From NCBI RefSeq assembly GCF_001425865.1, contig NZ_LMDS01000005.1, forward strand, positions 124,001 to 188,000: a stretch of DNA of 64,000 bases, written 5' to 3'. Numbering within the stretch: position 1 is the stretch's first letter; the number at the start of each line of letters is the position of its first letter. Positions 9,258 to 18,632 of this stretch are shown here, piece by piece. The stretch comes from Rhizobacter sp. Root404. Its GTDB lineage: Bacteria; Pseudomonadota; Gammaproteobacteria; Burkholderiales; Burkholderiaceae_C. The translations under genes were made by a program, and so were the position numbers. Under the pieces are notes generated by a model, which saw only the letters and a program-made list of their open reading frames with translations, did no database searches and was not told the DNA's origin.

Positions 9258-11268
9258 GGCCCAGCGTCTCGCGCATGAACAGCACGGTCGCGTAGAACTG
9301 GAAGTCGGCGTTCTCCTTGCGCTGGAAGCCGTGGCCTTCGTTCTCGCCGCGCAGGTACCAGACCGGTGAACCGTTCGCGCGCACCTGCGCGACGATCTGC
9401 TCGGCCTCCGTGACCGGCACGCGCGGATCGTTCCTGCCCTGCACGACGAACAGCGGCTTGCGGATCTTCGCGGCGTTGGTCAGCGGCGAGATCTTCTCGA
9501 GGTGGGCACGCATCGGCGGATCGCGCTCGTCGCCGTATTCGACACGCCGCAGGTCGCGCCGATAGCTCTCGGTGTTCTTCAGGAAGCTCAGGAAGTTCGA
9601 GATGCCGACCACGTCGATCGAGCCGGCGATGCGGTCCGAATACGTGGTCGCGACGGCCAGGCTCATGTAGCCGCCGTAGCTGCCGCCGGTGACGATCACG
9701 CGCGAGGCGTCCAGCGTCGGCTGGGTCGCTATCCAGTCGAGCAGCGCACCGATGTCCTTCACGGAGTCCTCGCGCCTGAAGCCATCGTCGAGCGCGAGGA
9801 AGGTCTTGCCGTAGCCGCTCGAGCCGCGCACGTTCGGCTGGATCAGCGCGATGCCGAGTTCGTTGACGAGGTAGTTCGAGCGGGCGATGAAGCCGAGCTT
9901 GGCCTGGCCTTCGGGCCCGCCGTGGATCGCGATCAGCACCGGCCGTTTGCCGGTGAAGCGGGCCGGCGGCGAATTGAGGACACCCGAGATCGTGCGGCCG
10001 TCGAAGCTCGGCCAGCGCACGATGCGCTGCTCCGGGAGACTTCGCAGGTCGAGGCCGGCGGGCGACTCGGCGCGTGTCCACGGCTCGACCGCGCCGCTGG
10101 CCGGGTTCATCGACCACACCTGGCTGGGTGCCTGCGCACTGTTCAACGCGAACGCCAGATCGGGCCGTCGCGGATGGAAGCTGACGGCGACCACCCCGCC
10201 GGGCGGCAGGCGCGGCGGCGGCAGCTGTTGCAGCGTGCGCGCGTCGTACAGGCGCAATTCGTCGCGACCGTCGACGTTGGCGCGCGCGGCGATCAACGCA
10301 CCGTTCTCGCTGGCGCTGGCGCCGCTGATGTCCCACGGGATGTCGCGCGTGACGGGCGTGACGCGACGCTGCACGAAATCGTAGACCGCCAGCTGGCGGA
10401 ACTCGCTGCCCTGGTCGCTGAGCACGAACAGCCCCCGGCCATCGCGGCTGAACTCGCCGGCGAACCAGCTGCCCTTGCCGCCGCCGCTGGCGGGCAGCAG
10501 CTGCGTCAGTTGGCGGCTGGTGAGGTCGAGCAACCAGACTTGCGACTCGCCGGCCGAGAGGTAGCGCGTCAGTGCCACCTGCCGGTCGTCCCACGAGACA
10601 CTGCCGACGCCCCAGCCGCCGCCCGGCAAGTCGACGAGCTTCTCGGCGGCACGCGGTTGCAGCGGGTCCATCAAGGACAGGGTCTGGGTGACCTGGGTGC
10701 GCGTGCCGCCGGCCGCGGTGCGGTCCAGCGGCGTGGCCAGCGTGAGCAGGCGGCCGCCGGCGTGCAGCCAGCCTTCCATGCTGTGGCGCTCGTCGGTGTC
10801 GGTCAGCAGCGTCACCTGCTTGCCCGGCAGGTCGAGGCGGTAGAGCTTGTCCTGCTCGTTGCCGCCGGTGCCGCGGGCGAACACGATGTAGCGCCCCTCG
10901 CGCGGCTCGTAGCGCGCACGGCGTACCGGATCGGTCGATTCGGTCAGCGGCTCGGGCGTGGCCAGCGGTGTGGCGATGCGGAACAGCTGCGGCACGCTCG
11001 CGCCCTGGGGGCGGTGCGATACGAGCAACTCGCGGCGCGTCGGGTGCCAGTCGACGAAGGCGTAGGCGCTGAACTCGGTGTAGCGCGCGACGTCGTCGGC
11101 GATGCTGGCCGGGATCGGCGGGATGCCTTGGGCCACGAGGTTGGCGTTCGGCGCGATCGTCGTCCCGGCCGCCGACGTGGCGGGCTGCAGGTTGCCGCAG
11201 CCGCCGAGTGCGGCGACAGCGAACGCCGCAAGGGCGGAGACGGCGACGCGCCGGATCGCCATTCGCAC
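9250..11268 (-). CDS. S9-family prolyl oligopeptidase, predicted lipoprotein
   Basis: A 672-residue serine peptidase of the DPP-IV/acylaminoacyl-peptidase group. The N-terminus is a lipoprotein signal with lipobox ALGGC (Cys24), so it is predicted to be anchored in the envelope. A beta-propeller region (about 60-400) precedes the alpha/beta-hydrolase domain. The catalytic triad is visible as Ser530 (GGSYGGY), Asp614 (QGRNDPRVPV) and His646 (NEGHGF). The likely role is cleavage of short peptides in the periplasm. Start GTG 11268 has GAGG six bases upstream; ATG 11262 is an alternative. It lies 7 bp downstream of the SDR gene and probably shares its transcript. Confidence 0.92.
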   Translation of the reverse strand: MRMAIRRVAVSALAAFAVAALGGCGNLQPATSAAGTTIAPNANLVAQGIPPIPASIADDVARYTEFSAYAFVDWHPTRRELLVSHRPQGASVPQLFRIATPLATPEPLTESTDPVRRARYEPREGRYIVFARGTGGNEQDKLYRLDLPGKQVTLLTDTDERHSMEGWLHAGGRLLTLATPLDRTAAGGTRTQVTQTLSLMDPLQPRAAEKLVDLPGGGWGVGSVSWDDRQVALTRYLSAGESQVWLLDLTSRQLTQLLPASGGGKGSWFAGEFSRDGRGLFVLSDQGSEFRQLAVYDFVQRRVTPVTRDIPWDISGASASENGALIAARANVDGRDELRLYDARTLQQLPPPRLPPGGVVAVSFHPRRPDLAFALNSAQAPSQVWSMNPASGAVEPWTRAESPAGLDLRSLPEQRIVRWPSFDGRTISGVLNSPPARFTGKRPVLIAIHGGPEGQAKLGFIARSNYLVNELGIALIQPNVRGSSGYGKTFLALDDGFRREDSVKDIGALLDWIATQPTLDASRVIVTGGSYGGYMSLAVATTYSDRIAGSIDVVGISNFLSFLKNTESYRRDLRRVEYGDERDPPMRAHLEKISPLTNAAKIRKPLFVVQGRNDPRVPVTEAEQIVAQVRANGSPVWYLRGENEGHGFQRKENADFQFYATVLFMRETLGLK

Positions 11269-11275
11269 CGGCGCC

Positions 11276-12037
11276 TCAGGCGTCGCGCACGTCGGCCACC
11301 GGGTTGGCGCCGAAGTCGGGCCGGGCCAGGTAGGCCAGCAGCCGCGCGGCCGCGTCGGCCGGCGAGCTGAGCTGACCGCGCTCCTTCAGCCCGACGAAGT
11401 TGGCCTTCTCGGGGAAGCCGGCCGCTTCGCCGCTGCGCAGTTGCACCTGCATGTCGGTGTCGATCACGCCGGGCGCCAGCGAGACCAGCCTGGCACCGTT
11501 CGGGCGATTGGCCTCGTCCAGCGCCATCGCGCGGGTCAGGTGATCCATGCCGGCCTTGGCGGCGCAGTAGGAGGCCTGCCCGGCCATCGCGCGCCGACCC
11601 AGGCCGGAGGAAATGTTCAGGATGCGCTTGTCGCCGGTCCAGGAGCGCGTCGCGCGCAGGAAGGCGGCGCTCAGCAGCAGCGGCGCTTCGAGCCCGACGC
11701 GCATCGCCGCCGACAGATCGACGTCGCTGCATTCGTCGACCGGGCCGATGCGGGTCAAGGCGGCGGCGTTGTTGACCAGCGTCGCGGCGCCGAACGAGGC
11801 GCCGTCGAGCGCGCCGAGCCAGCCCTGCAGTCGCGCGGCTGCCCCGACCGGCTCCGCCAGATCGAGTGCCCACTGCTCGCAGCGGACGCCGGCGGCCTCG
11901 GCTTGCGCCGCCAGTCCGTCGTTGTGGCGCCGGGCGATGCACAGCAGCACGTGGTCGGGCGCGATCAGTTGCTCGGCCAGCGCGGCACCCATGCCGCGCG
12001 AGGCGCCGGTCAGGACGAAGAGCTTCCTGCCGCTCAC
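11276..12037 (-). CDS. SDR-family oxidoreductase (benzil/sepiapterin-reductase-like)
   Basis: A classical short-chain dehydrogenase of 253 residues. It has the NAD(P) motif TGASRGMG near the N-terminus, NNAA, the catalytic Ser in LNISSGLG, and YCAAK as the Tyr-xxx-Lys pair. The frame extends upstream to an ATG at 12073, but GTG at 12037 overlaps the preceding stop exactly (GTGA), starts just before the first beta-strand, and is preferred. The family resembles YueD-type benzil reductases and sepiapterin reductases; the true substrate is unknown. Confidence 0.88.
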   Translation of the reverse strand: MSGRKLFVLTGASRGMGAALAEQLIAPDHVLLCIARRHNDGLAAQAEAAGVRCEQWALDLAEPVGAAARLQGWLGALDGASFGAATLVNNAAALTRIGPVDECSDVDLSAAMRVGLEAPLLLSAAFLRATRSWTGDKRILNISSGLGRRAMAGQASYCAAKAGMDHLTRAMALDEANRPNGARLVSLAPGVIDTDMQVQLRSGEAAGFPEKANFVGLKERGQLSSPADAAARLLAYLARPDFGANPVADVRDA

Positions 12038-12936
12038 GCGGCTTGCGCTTGCTGGATGCCCGCGATGGCCCACTCGCGGCTGCCGTCCGCCGGCTTCACC
12101 AGGTGCCAGACTTCATCGAACGGCGCAGCGACGCCGTCCTTCTCCTCGCGCAGCAGGCCGTGGAAGCGCACGCTGACGATCTGGCGGTCGGTTTCGGTCG
12201 CGACGTCCAGCACTTCGGCGTCGATGCGCACGACGTCGGTCGTCTGCGGCGCGTTGCCGCGCTCCTGCAGATCGAGCTTGACGGCAGCGAACATCTCGGG
12301 CGTCGTGAACGCGCGCAGGTCGTTCAGGTCACCGGTGTCGTTCGCGGCCTGCATGCGGATGAAGATCATCTTCGCGATGCGTTCGAAGCCGGCCGCATCG
12401 AAGCCCGCGGGCAGTCCGGATGCCGCTGCGAGCGGCGCGACCGACGCGGACCCCGATCCGGGTTGCGCCCAGGCAGGCGCGTTGCCGGCTGGCGGCGTCG
12501 CCGTGTCGAAGCGCATGCCGTTCGGCGTGGCCATCGCCGGCGCGTTGCCGCGCGCGAAGCGGTTCATCAGGAAGCGGATGGCAACGAACGCCAGGCCCGC
12601 CAGCAGCACCATCGTCAGGATGTTGCCGAACGCCTCGCCCATGCCGAGGTGGCTCATCAGCGCGGCGATGCCCAGGCCGGCCGCGAGACCCGCGATCGGG
12701 CCCATCCACGAGCGCTTCGGCGCAGCGGCAGCCGCGGTGGCGCCGGCCGTTGCCGGGGCGGTGGGCGCAGCTTGCGCCGGCTGGGCCGGCGCGGCGTTCG
12801 CAGGGGTGCGCGCAGGCATGCTGCGTTGCATGCCGGCCGACGAGCCGCCGCCCAGGCGTTTCGCTTCCACATCGAACGGGGCCGCGAGGCCCGCGGACAT
12901 CACGGCAACGGACAGGGCGAGGATCAATGACTTCAT
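12034..12936 (-). CDS. Tim44-like domain membrane protein
   Basis: A 300-residue protein with an N-terminal signal sequence, an Ala/Pro/Gln-rich linker (about 35-75), two hydrophobic segments (about 77-97 and 100-125) and a C-terminal Tim44-like domain (about 165-295, ending WHLVKPADGSREWAIAGIQ). In mitochondria the Tim44 domain associates with membranes and import motors. The bacterial proteins are inner-membrane proteins of unclear function, common in Burkholderiales. A GAAGGA Shine-Dalgarno precedes the ATG. Its stop overlaps the start of the SDR gene. Confidence 0.88.
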   Translation of the reverse strand: MKSLILALSVAVMSAGLAAPFDVEAKRLGGGSSAGMQRSMPARTPANAAPAQPAQAAPTAPATAGATAAAAAPKRSWMGPIAGLAAGLGIAALMSHLGMGEAFGNILTMVLLAGLAFVAIRFLMNRFARGNAPAMATPNGMRFDTATPPAGNAPAWAQPGSGSASVAPLAAASGLPAGFDAAGFERIAKMIFIRMQAANDTGDLNDLRAFTTPEMFAAVKLDLQERGNAPQTTDVVRIDAEVLDVATETDRQIVSVRFHGLLREEKDGVAAPFDEVWHLVKPADGSREWAIAGIQQAQAA

Positions 12937-13415
12937 CGGGGCGTTCCTTCGGTAAGTGCCGTCTGCACGGCGAGAGCGGCACGATCATACGAGGCGGGCA
13001 TGACCCTTCTTGCAACCGGGGCCGACGCCGGCATCGATGCGTCCCACCTGCGGGCGCGTTGCGAAAACACAAGCCCGGGGCGCGGCGCGGATTGACGCAT
13101 CGTCGGCTGCCGGGCAGACTCCGCCGTTCGCGACGCGCCCCGCTCGCGAACCGCCCGGACCCTCGGTCCGTCAACCGCGCAGGAGGTGCCCCATGGACAA
13201 GCCAACCGCCATTGCCCCCTCGTCGGCCGCCGCCTGACCTGCGCTTCGCCGTTTCCGGGACGCCGCTTCTCCGCCCCCTCCCGGGTCTGACCCACGCGCC
13301 TTTGGCGCGACCGACGTTTCCACTCCGCTGACTGGCATGCCTTCGGGCCCGCCGGCCGATCCGCGCATGGCCCTTCGTGCCGTGCGCTGCGAGAAACGAA
13401 AGTTCAGACCCCACC
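12937..13415. other. 479-bp intergenic region upstream of rsgA
   Basis: Long divergent spacer between the Tim44-like gene (minus) and rsgA (plus). It holds a GC hairpin (CGGACC-CTC-GGTCCG, 13156-13170), a strong AGGAGG (13181-13186) feeding a 14-codon ORF, and a second hairpin (CGCGCC-TTT-GGCGCG, 13295-13309). No longer credible gene is seen in it on either strand, since the frames that stay open have no family-like features. It is the only gene-free stretch over 300 bp in the window. Confidence 0.7.
13193..13237 (+). CDS. Putative 14-residue leader peptide upstream of rsgA
   Basis: A tiny ORF, MDKPTAIAPSSAAA, preceded by the best Shine-Dalgarno in this region (AGGAGG, six bases before the ATG). 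It sits between two GC-rich hairpins in the leader of rsgA. That arrangement is what a translated regulatory leader peptide looks like, but coding is unproven and I recognise no family. Confidence 0.35.
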   Translation: MDKPTAIAPSSAAA

Positions 13416-14540
13416 ATGATCGACATCGATTTCGAGCGCCTGCGCACCCTGGGCCTGTCGCCCGCGCTGGCGCAACGCGCGGTGGCCGTCGCATTGAGCG
13501 ACGTCGCCGCCGGCACCGACACACCGCCTCTCGAACTGCTGCGCCTGACCGAGGTGCACCGCGACGCCGTGCGCCTGCACGACGGCGCGGACGAACTGAC
13601 CGCCCGGGTGCTGCCGCGCCTGAACCGCGCGCTGACCGACGACGCGACGGCGCTCGCCGTCGGCGACTGGGTGCTGGCCGCGACCGACCCCCACGGCCAG
13701 GTCTGGGTGCAGGCGCGCGTGCCGCCGCTCAGCCACATCAACCGGCGCGACGCCGACGGCCGCCGCCATCCGGTGGTCAGCAACGTCGACACCGCGTTGC
13801 TGGTGATGGGCCTGGACGACGACTTCAACCCGCGCCGGCTCGAGCGCTACCTCGCGCTGGTGCATGCCGGCGGCGGCAGCGAGCCGGGCGGCATCACGCC
13901 CGCGATCGTGTTGACCAAGGCCGACGTGATCGCGAACGTGCCCGGCCTGCTGGCGGAGCGCATCGAGGCGCTGCGCGGCCGCGTGCCGGCACGCATCGAC
14001 CTGTTCGCGATCGACGGCACCGATCCGTACACCGTGCAGCAGCTGCAGGCGTATCTCGGCGCCGGGCAGACGCTGGTCGTGCTCGGCTCGTCGGGTGCCG
14101 GCAAGTCGACGCTGACCAACACGCTGCTGGGCCGCGCGGTGCAGGACACCGGCGCCGTGCGCGAGCACGACAGCCGCGGCAAGCACACGACCACGTCGCG
14201 CTCGCTGCACCGCCTGCCGGGCGGCGCCTGCGTGATTGACACGCCGGGGCTGCGGGCGCTGCGGCCGGATGTCGACGAGACCACGCTCGCCGCGGCGTTC
14301 GAGGACATCGAATCGCTGGCGCTGCAATGCCGCTTCCGCGATTGCAGGCATGTCGACGAGCCGGGCTGCGCGGTGCGCGAGGGCGTTCCGCCTGACCGCG
14401 TCAAGAACTACCACAAGCTGTTGCGCGAGGCGCGCCGCGACACGATGAGCGTGCTCGAACGGCAGCAGCAGCTGGCGATGTGGAAGGCGCGTGGCCGGGC
14501 CGGGCGCGATCGGCTGAAACAGAAGCGCGACGAGGCGTGA
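13416..14540 (+). CDS. rsgA: Ribosome small subunit-dependent GTPase A
   Basis: About 374 residues. It is a circularly permuted GTPase: the G4 motif (LTKAD) comes before the P-loop (GSSGAGKSTLTN) and G3 (DTPG). An N-terminal OB-like region and a C-terminal zinc motif (C-x5-C-x-H-x5-C in CRFRDCRHVDEPGC) complete the RsgA/YjeQ layout. RsgA binds the 30S subunit, releases RbfA and acts in late assembly. The frame extends to 13377, but the ATG at 13416 starts directly into the domain. No good Shine-Dalgarno precedes it, in contrast to the leader ORF upstream. It belongs to the YloQ/EngC-like type, which may be a paralogue of the main rsgA. Confidence 0.88.
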   Translation: MIDIDFERLRTLGLSPALAQRAVAVALSDVAAGTDTPPLELLRLTEVHRDAVRLHDGADELTARVLPRLNRALTDDATALAVGDWVLAATDPHGQVWVQARVPPLSHINRRDADGRRHPVVSNVDTALLVMGLDDDFNPRRLERYLALVHAGGGSEPGGITPAIVLTKADVIANVPGLLAERIEALRGRVPARIDLFAIDGTDPYTVQQLQAYLGAGQTLVVLGSSGAGKSTLTNTLLGRAVQDTGAVREHDSRGKHTTTSRSLHRLPGGACVIDTPGLRALRPDVDETTLAAAFEDIESLALQCRFRDCRHVDEPGCAVREGVPPDRVKNYHKLLREARRDTMSVLERQQQLAMWKARGRAGRDRLKQKRDEA

Positions 14541-14559
14541 CGGCGATGCGGCGGGCCGG

Positions 14560-15192
14560 TCAGAACGGCGGGGCGGACTCGATCGCGATCGGCTCGCCCG
14601 TCGCCGGATGCGCGAAGCGCAGCGCGCTCGCGTGCAGCAGCAAGCGGTCCGACTGCGCGCACACGTCGGCCGGCGCGTACAGCGCGTCGCCAAGGATCGG
14701 GTGCCCGATCGCGAGCAGGTGCACGCGCAGCTGGTGGGCGCGGCCGGTGACGGGTTCGAGCGCGACGCGGGTCGCGTTTCGCGCCATGTCGTTCGAGAGC
14801 ACGCGCCAGCGCGTCAGCGACGGCTTGCCGGTCGCCTGATCGACCTTCTGCTTCGGCCGGTTCGGCCAGTCGGCGATCAGCGGCAGATCGATCTCGCCGT
14901 GCGATGCCACCACCTGGCCGTGCACGACTGCGACATAGCCCTTGTGCACCGCACGGGCCGCGAACGCGGCGCTGAGCGCGCGCTGCGCCGCTGCGCCGCG
15001 CGCGAACAGCGTCAGGCCCGAGGTCGCCATGTCGAGCCGGTGCACGACAAGCGCATCGCCGTAAGCGGCTTGCACGTGCGCGGCGAGGCAGTCCTGCCCG
15101 TTCGGCCCGAGGCCGGGCACCGACAGCAGGCCGCTCCGCTTCAGCGCGACGATGCACTGCGCATCGACATGCAGTATTTCGACCGGGCTCAT
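14560..15192 (-). CDS. RluA-family pseudouridine synthase
   Basis: A 210-residue single-domain pseudouridylate synthase. It shows the RluA-type catalytic motif HRLDMATSG (the Asp is the nucleophile), GYVAVVHG, and the C-terminal GRAHQLRVHLLAIGHPILGD. There is no N-terminal S4 domain, and the short length matches the RluA/RluA-like rRNA and tRNA enzymes rather than RluC/RluD. The start ATG overlaps the stop of the MFS gene (ATGA at 15189-15192), so it is the last gene of a coupled run. The target uridine is unknown. Confidence 0.88.
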   Translation of the reverse strand: MSPVEILHVDAQCIVALKRSGLLSVPGLGPNGQDCLAAHVQAAYGDALVVHRLDMATSGLTLFARGAAAQRALSAAFAARAVHKGYVAVVHGQVVASHGEIDLPLIADWPNRPKQKVDQATGKPSLTRWRVLSNDMARNATRVALEPVTGRAHQLRVHLLAIGHPILGDALYAPADVCAQSDRLLLHASALRFAHPATGEPIAIESAPPF

Positions 15193-16427
15193 GGGCGCCG
15201 AGCCACCAGGGCGTCGCGTTGCGCAAGGGGCGGAAAGAGCCGGAACCACAGCCCCGCAATCAGCAGCGTGCCGATGCCGCCGAGCACGACCGAGCCGACC
15301 GGCCCGAGCGCCGCCGCGGTGACGCCCGACTCGAATTCGCCGAGCTGGTTGGACGCGCCGATGAACACCGAGTTGACCGCGCTGACCCGGCCGCGCATCT
15401 CGTTCGGCGTGTCCAGCTGCACCAGCGACTGGCGGATCACGACGCTGACCATGTCGCCCGCGCCGGCCACCACCAGCGCGACCATCGAGACGACGAACGA
15501 ACTCGACAGCCCGAACACGATCGTCGCCAGTCCATAGACGGCCACGGCGCCGAGCAGCACGCGCCCCGCATGCCGCGTGACGGGCCAGCGCGCCAGCAGC
15601 AGCGACAGCGCGAACGCGCCGATCGCCGGCGAGGCGCGCAGCAGTCCGAGACCCCATGGCCCGGTGTGCAGGATGTCCTTCGCGAAGATCGGCAGCAGCG
15701 CGGTGGCGCCGCCGAGCAGCACCGCGAACAGATCGAGCGAGATGGCGCCGAGCACGACCGGCCGCTGGCGCACGAAGCGCACGCCGGCGAGCAGGGTGTC
15801 GAAGCCCATGTTGCGCGCGACGACCTTGACGTGCCCGTAGTTCACACCGGCCACCAGCGCGCCCGAGCATGCGAACAGCAGCGCGCACGTGCCATACACC
15901 GCCTGCGCGCCGGCCACGTAGATGAAGCCGCCGAGCGCCGGCCCGGCGACGATCGCGCCCTGCGAGCCCATCGAACTGAAGGCCAGGGCGCGCGGCAGCA
16001 CCTCGGCCGGCACGAGCAGCGGCGTCAGCGCCTGCTGCGCCGGCATCTGGAAGGCCTTGACGGTGCCGAGCAGCACCGAGGTCAGCAGCAGCAGATCGCG
16101 GCTGGCCCAGTGACGGTGCGCCGCGACGGCGAGCAGCAGCGCGATGCCGGTCTGCGCGACCATGCACAGCGCGACGATGCGCGCGCGGTTGAAGTGGTCG
16201 ACGACGTGGCCGGCGACCAGCACCAGAAGGAGAGCCGGCAGGAACTGCAGCAGCCCGACCAGCCCCAGGTCCCACGCGCTGCCGGTCAGGTCGTACATCT
16301 GCCAGCCGATCGCGACCATCAGCATCTGGCTCGCACTGGTGCTCGCCAGGCGCGAGTACCACAGGCGCATGTAGGCGCGAAAGCTCGACAGCGACGCTGA
16401 CGGCACGCTTGCCGCCGACCGGCTCAT
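15189..16427 (-). CDS. MFS transporter (EntS-like, MFS_3)
   Basis: A 412-residue protein with about twelve hydrophobic segments. It has the MFS loop signatures GHVVDHFNRARIV (between TM2 and TM3) and a second-half loop NEMRGRVSAVNSVFIGAS, typical of the enterobactin-exporter-like MFS_3 group. Likely an inner-membrane drug or metabolite exporter; the substrate is unknown. It overlaps the preceding oxidoreductase gene (ATGA at 16424-16427) and the following pseudouridine synthase. Confidence 0.9.
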   Translation of the reverse strand: MSRSAASVPSASLSSFRAYMRLWYSRLASTSASQMLMVAIGWQMYDLTGSAWDLGLVGLLQFLPALLLVLVAGHVVDHFNRARIVALCMVAQTGIALLLAVAAHRHWASRDLLLLTSVLLGTVKAFQMPAQQALTPLLVPAEVLPRALAFSSMGSQGAIVAGPALGGFIYVAGAQAVYGTCALLFACSGALVAGVNYGHVKVVARNMGFDTLLAGVRFVRQRPVVLGAISLDLFAVLLGGATALLPIFAKDILHTGPWGLGLLRASPAIGAFALSLLLARWPVTRHAGRVLLGAVAVYGLATIVFGLSSSFVVSMVALVVAGAGDMVSVVIRQSLVQLDTPNEMRGRVSAVNSVFIGASNQLGEFESGVTAAALGPVGSVVLGGIGTLLIAGLWFRLFPPLAQRDALVARRP

Positions 16428-17107
16428 CCCTGCATCTGCCCCGAACTCAGCACGTGCACGCCGGGTGCGCCGGTGAGTGTGGCGGCGAGCATCGCGGCGG
16501 CCACCCTCTGCGCGGCGATCGGCCGCACGCCGCGTGGCACGAGTCCCATCGCCGGTGCGAGCAGGCGCGCGGCCCAGACCTCGCCACGGCGCACCGGCTG
16601 GCCGATCGCGGCGCGGTCGCCCAACAGCAGCGACGGCTGCGCGATGACGACCGACTCGAAGCCGAGCGCACCGATCGCGTCCTGCATCTCGCCCTTGACG
16701 CGGTTGTAGAAGACGGCGGAGCGCGGGTCCGCACCCAGCGCCGAGACGACCGCGAGGCGCGTCGCGCCGGCGGCCTTCGCCGCGCGTGCGGTGTTCACCA
16801 CGCCGTCGAAATCGACCGCGCGGAACGCGGCCTGCGAACCGGCGACCTTGATCGTGGTGCCGAGCGCCACGTAGACATCGTCGACCGCCGGCAGTGCCGG
16901 CAGTTGCGCGAAATCGACGAGGTGGATGGTGGTGTGCTCATCCGGGGCCGCATCGGCCATCGGTCGGCGCACCAGCACGTGCGTGTGACGGTACGACGGA
17001 CTGGCCTGCAGCAGCGGCAGCAGTGCGCGACCGATCAGGCCGGTCGCACCGGCCAGCAGCGCGGTGCGCACCGCGCCTGCGGAACGAGTACCGCCCTGGC
17101 GCGCCAT
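16424..17107 (-). CDS. NAD(P)-binding oxidoreductase, HTATIP2/YbjT-like
   Basis: About 227 residues of an atypical SDR with the N-terminal dinucleotide loop GATGLIGRALL, then LVRRPM, VYVALGTT, and YNRVKGEMQDA carrying the active-site Tyr-xxx-Lys-like pair. The frame stays open further upstream in low-complexity Ala/Val coding that is a shadow of the RhlE glycine-rich tail. The ATG at 17107, 7 bp after the rhlE stop, is the realistic start. Sits second in the rhlE run and overlaps the MFS gene. Function unknown. Confidence 0.85.
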   Translation of the reverse strand: MARQGGTRSAGAVRTALLAGATGLIGRALLPLLQASPSYRHTHVLVRRPMADAAPDEHTTIHLVDFAQLPALPAVDDVYVALGTTIKVAGSQAAFRAVDFDGVVNTARAAKAAGATRLAVVSALGADPRSAVFYNRVKGEMQDAIGALGFESVVIAQPSLLLGDRAAIGQPVRRGEVWAARLLAPAMGLVPRGVRPIAAQRVAAAMLAATLTGAPGVHVLSSGQMQG

Positions 17108-17114
17108 CGATGCC

Positions 17115-18527
17115 TCAGCGCTTCGGCGGGCCCGAGCGTGCCGGCGGCCGACCGCCGCCACCGCCGCCGGCAGGGCGCGAACCCTGCGGGCGAGCCGCAC
17201 CGCCGCCGCTGCGCGCACCGCCGCCGCTGCCGCCACGGCCACCGCCGCCGCCACCACCGTGACCGCCACGGCCACCGCTGCCACCGCCACCGCCGTTACC
17301 GGCGTGATGGCGATGACCGCCGCGGCCGGCGCCTTCGCCGATCACCATGCGGCCGAGCACGATCGGCTCGGCCTTCTCGCCGGCCGGCGGCTCGAAGCCG
17401 GGCACGATCTCCTTCGGGATCTCGCGCTTGATCAGGCGCTCGATGTCGCGCAGGAAGCCGTTCTCGTCGACGCAGACCAGCGACACGGCCTCGCCCTTCG
17501 CGCCCGCGCGGCCGGTGCGGCCGATGCGGTGCACGTAGTCTTCCGGCACGTTCGGCAGCTCGTAGTTGACGACGTGCGGCAGCATGTCGATGTCGATGCC
17601 GCGCGCGGCGATGTCGGTCGCGACCAGCACCGTCAGGTCACCGGTCTTGAACTCGGCCAGCGCCTTGGTGCGCGCGGTCTGGCTCTTGTTGCCGTGGATC
17701 GCCATCGCGCTGATGTCGGCCTTCAGCAGGTGCTCGACCAGGCGGTTCGCGCCGTGCTTCATGCGCGTGAACACCAGCACCTGGTCCCAGTCGTTGGCCT
17801 TGATGAGATGGATCAGCAGGTCCTTCTTCATCTCGCGGCCGACCGGGTGCACCTTCTGGGCGATCTGGTCGTTGGTCTGGTTCCGGCGCGCCACCTCGAT
17901 CAGCACCGGCGCATTCAGCAGGCGGTCGGCCAGGGCCTTGATCTCGTCGCTGAAGGTCGCGCTGAACAGCAGGCTCTGCTTCTTCGGCGGCAGGACCGCG
18001 AGCACTTTCTTGATGTCGTGGATGAAGCCCATGTCGAGCATGCGGTCGGCTTCGTCGAGCACGAAGATCTGCACGTGCGACAGGTCGAGCGTGCGCTGCT
18101 GGTGGTGGTCGAGCAGGCGGCCCGGCGTGGCGACGAGGATGTCGACGCCACGCTTCAACTTGTCGATCTGCGGCTGCATGCCGACACCGCCGAACATGAC
18201 CATGCTGGAAAGCTTGCTGTGCTTGCCGTAGGTGCGAACGCTTTCCTCGACCTGCGCCGCGAGTTCGCGGGTGGGGGTGAGGATCAGCGCGCGGATCGGC
18301 AGCTTGCCTTTGGCATCGCGCACGGCGGGCGTGGCCATCAGGCGGTGCAGCATCGGCAACACGAAGCCGGCGGTCTTGCCGGTGCCGGTCTGGGCGCCGC
18401 CCATCACGTCACCGCCGGAGAGCACGGCAGGAATGGCCTGCGCCTGGATCGGCGTGGGCGTGGTGTAGCCGTATTCGTGAACGGCGCGCAGGAGGGGCTC
18501 GGCGAGGCCGAGATCGTCAAAGGACAT
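17115..18527 (-). CDS. rhlE: DEAD-box RNA helicase RhlE
   Basis: 470 residues. The helicase core (1-370) shows motif I AQTGTGKT, Ia PTRELA, Ib [27 protein letters not shown] and [12 protein letters not shown]. The last 95 residues or so are a Gly/Arg/His/Pro-rich tail typical of RhlE and used for RNA binding. RhlE acts in ribosome assembly and RNA turnover, often cold-induced. The first gene of a tight minus-strand run (7 bp to the next gene, then two ATGA overlaps). Its 151-bp upstream spacer carries repeated GTGACT elements. Confidence 0.92.
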   Translation of the reverse strand: MSFDDLGLAEPLLRAVHEYGYTTPTPIQAQAIPAVLSGGDVMGGAQTGTGKTAGFVLPMLHRLMATPAVRDAKGKLPIRALILTPTRELAAQVEESVRTYGKHSKLSSMVMFGGVGMQPQIDKLKRGVDILVATPGRLLDHHQQRTLDLSHVQIFVLDEADRMLDMGFIHDIKKVLAVLPPKKQSLLFSATFSDEIKALADRLLNAPVLIEVARRNQTNDQIAQKVHPVGREMKKDLLIHLIKANDWDQVLVFTRMKHGANRLVEHLLKADISAMAIHGNKSQTARTKALAEFKTGDLTVLVATDIAARGIDIDMLPHVVNYELPNVPEDYVHRIGRTGRAGAKGEAVSLVCVDENGFLRDIERLIKREIPKEIVPGFEPPAGEKAEPIVLGRMVIGEGAGRGGHRHHAGNGGGGGSGGRGGHGGGGGGGRGGSGGGARSGGGAARPQGSRPAGGGGGGRPPARSGPPKR

Positions 18528-18632
18528 GGGTTTCCAAACGGACAGAGAGGTCGGCCTGTCGCTCGTACTTCGAAGCGCCAGTCGCAGGCAGAGGGGTGTG
18601 GCGAGCGGTGGCGTCGCGGACGACGTGGGCTC

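Noticed and set aside
17140..17310. Short GC-rich repeats that could suggest a repeat array
   Set aside because: They encode the Gly/Arg-rich tail of RhlE; unit length and spacing are irregular, with no CRISPR-like spacers.
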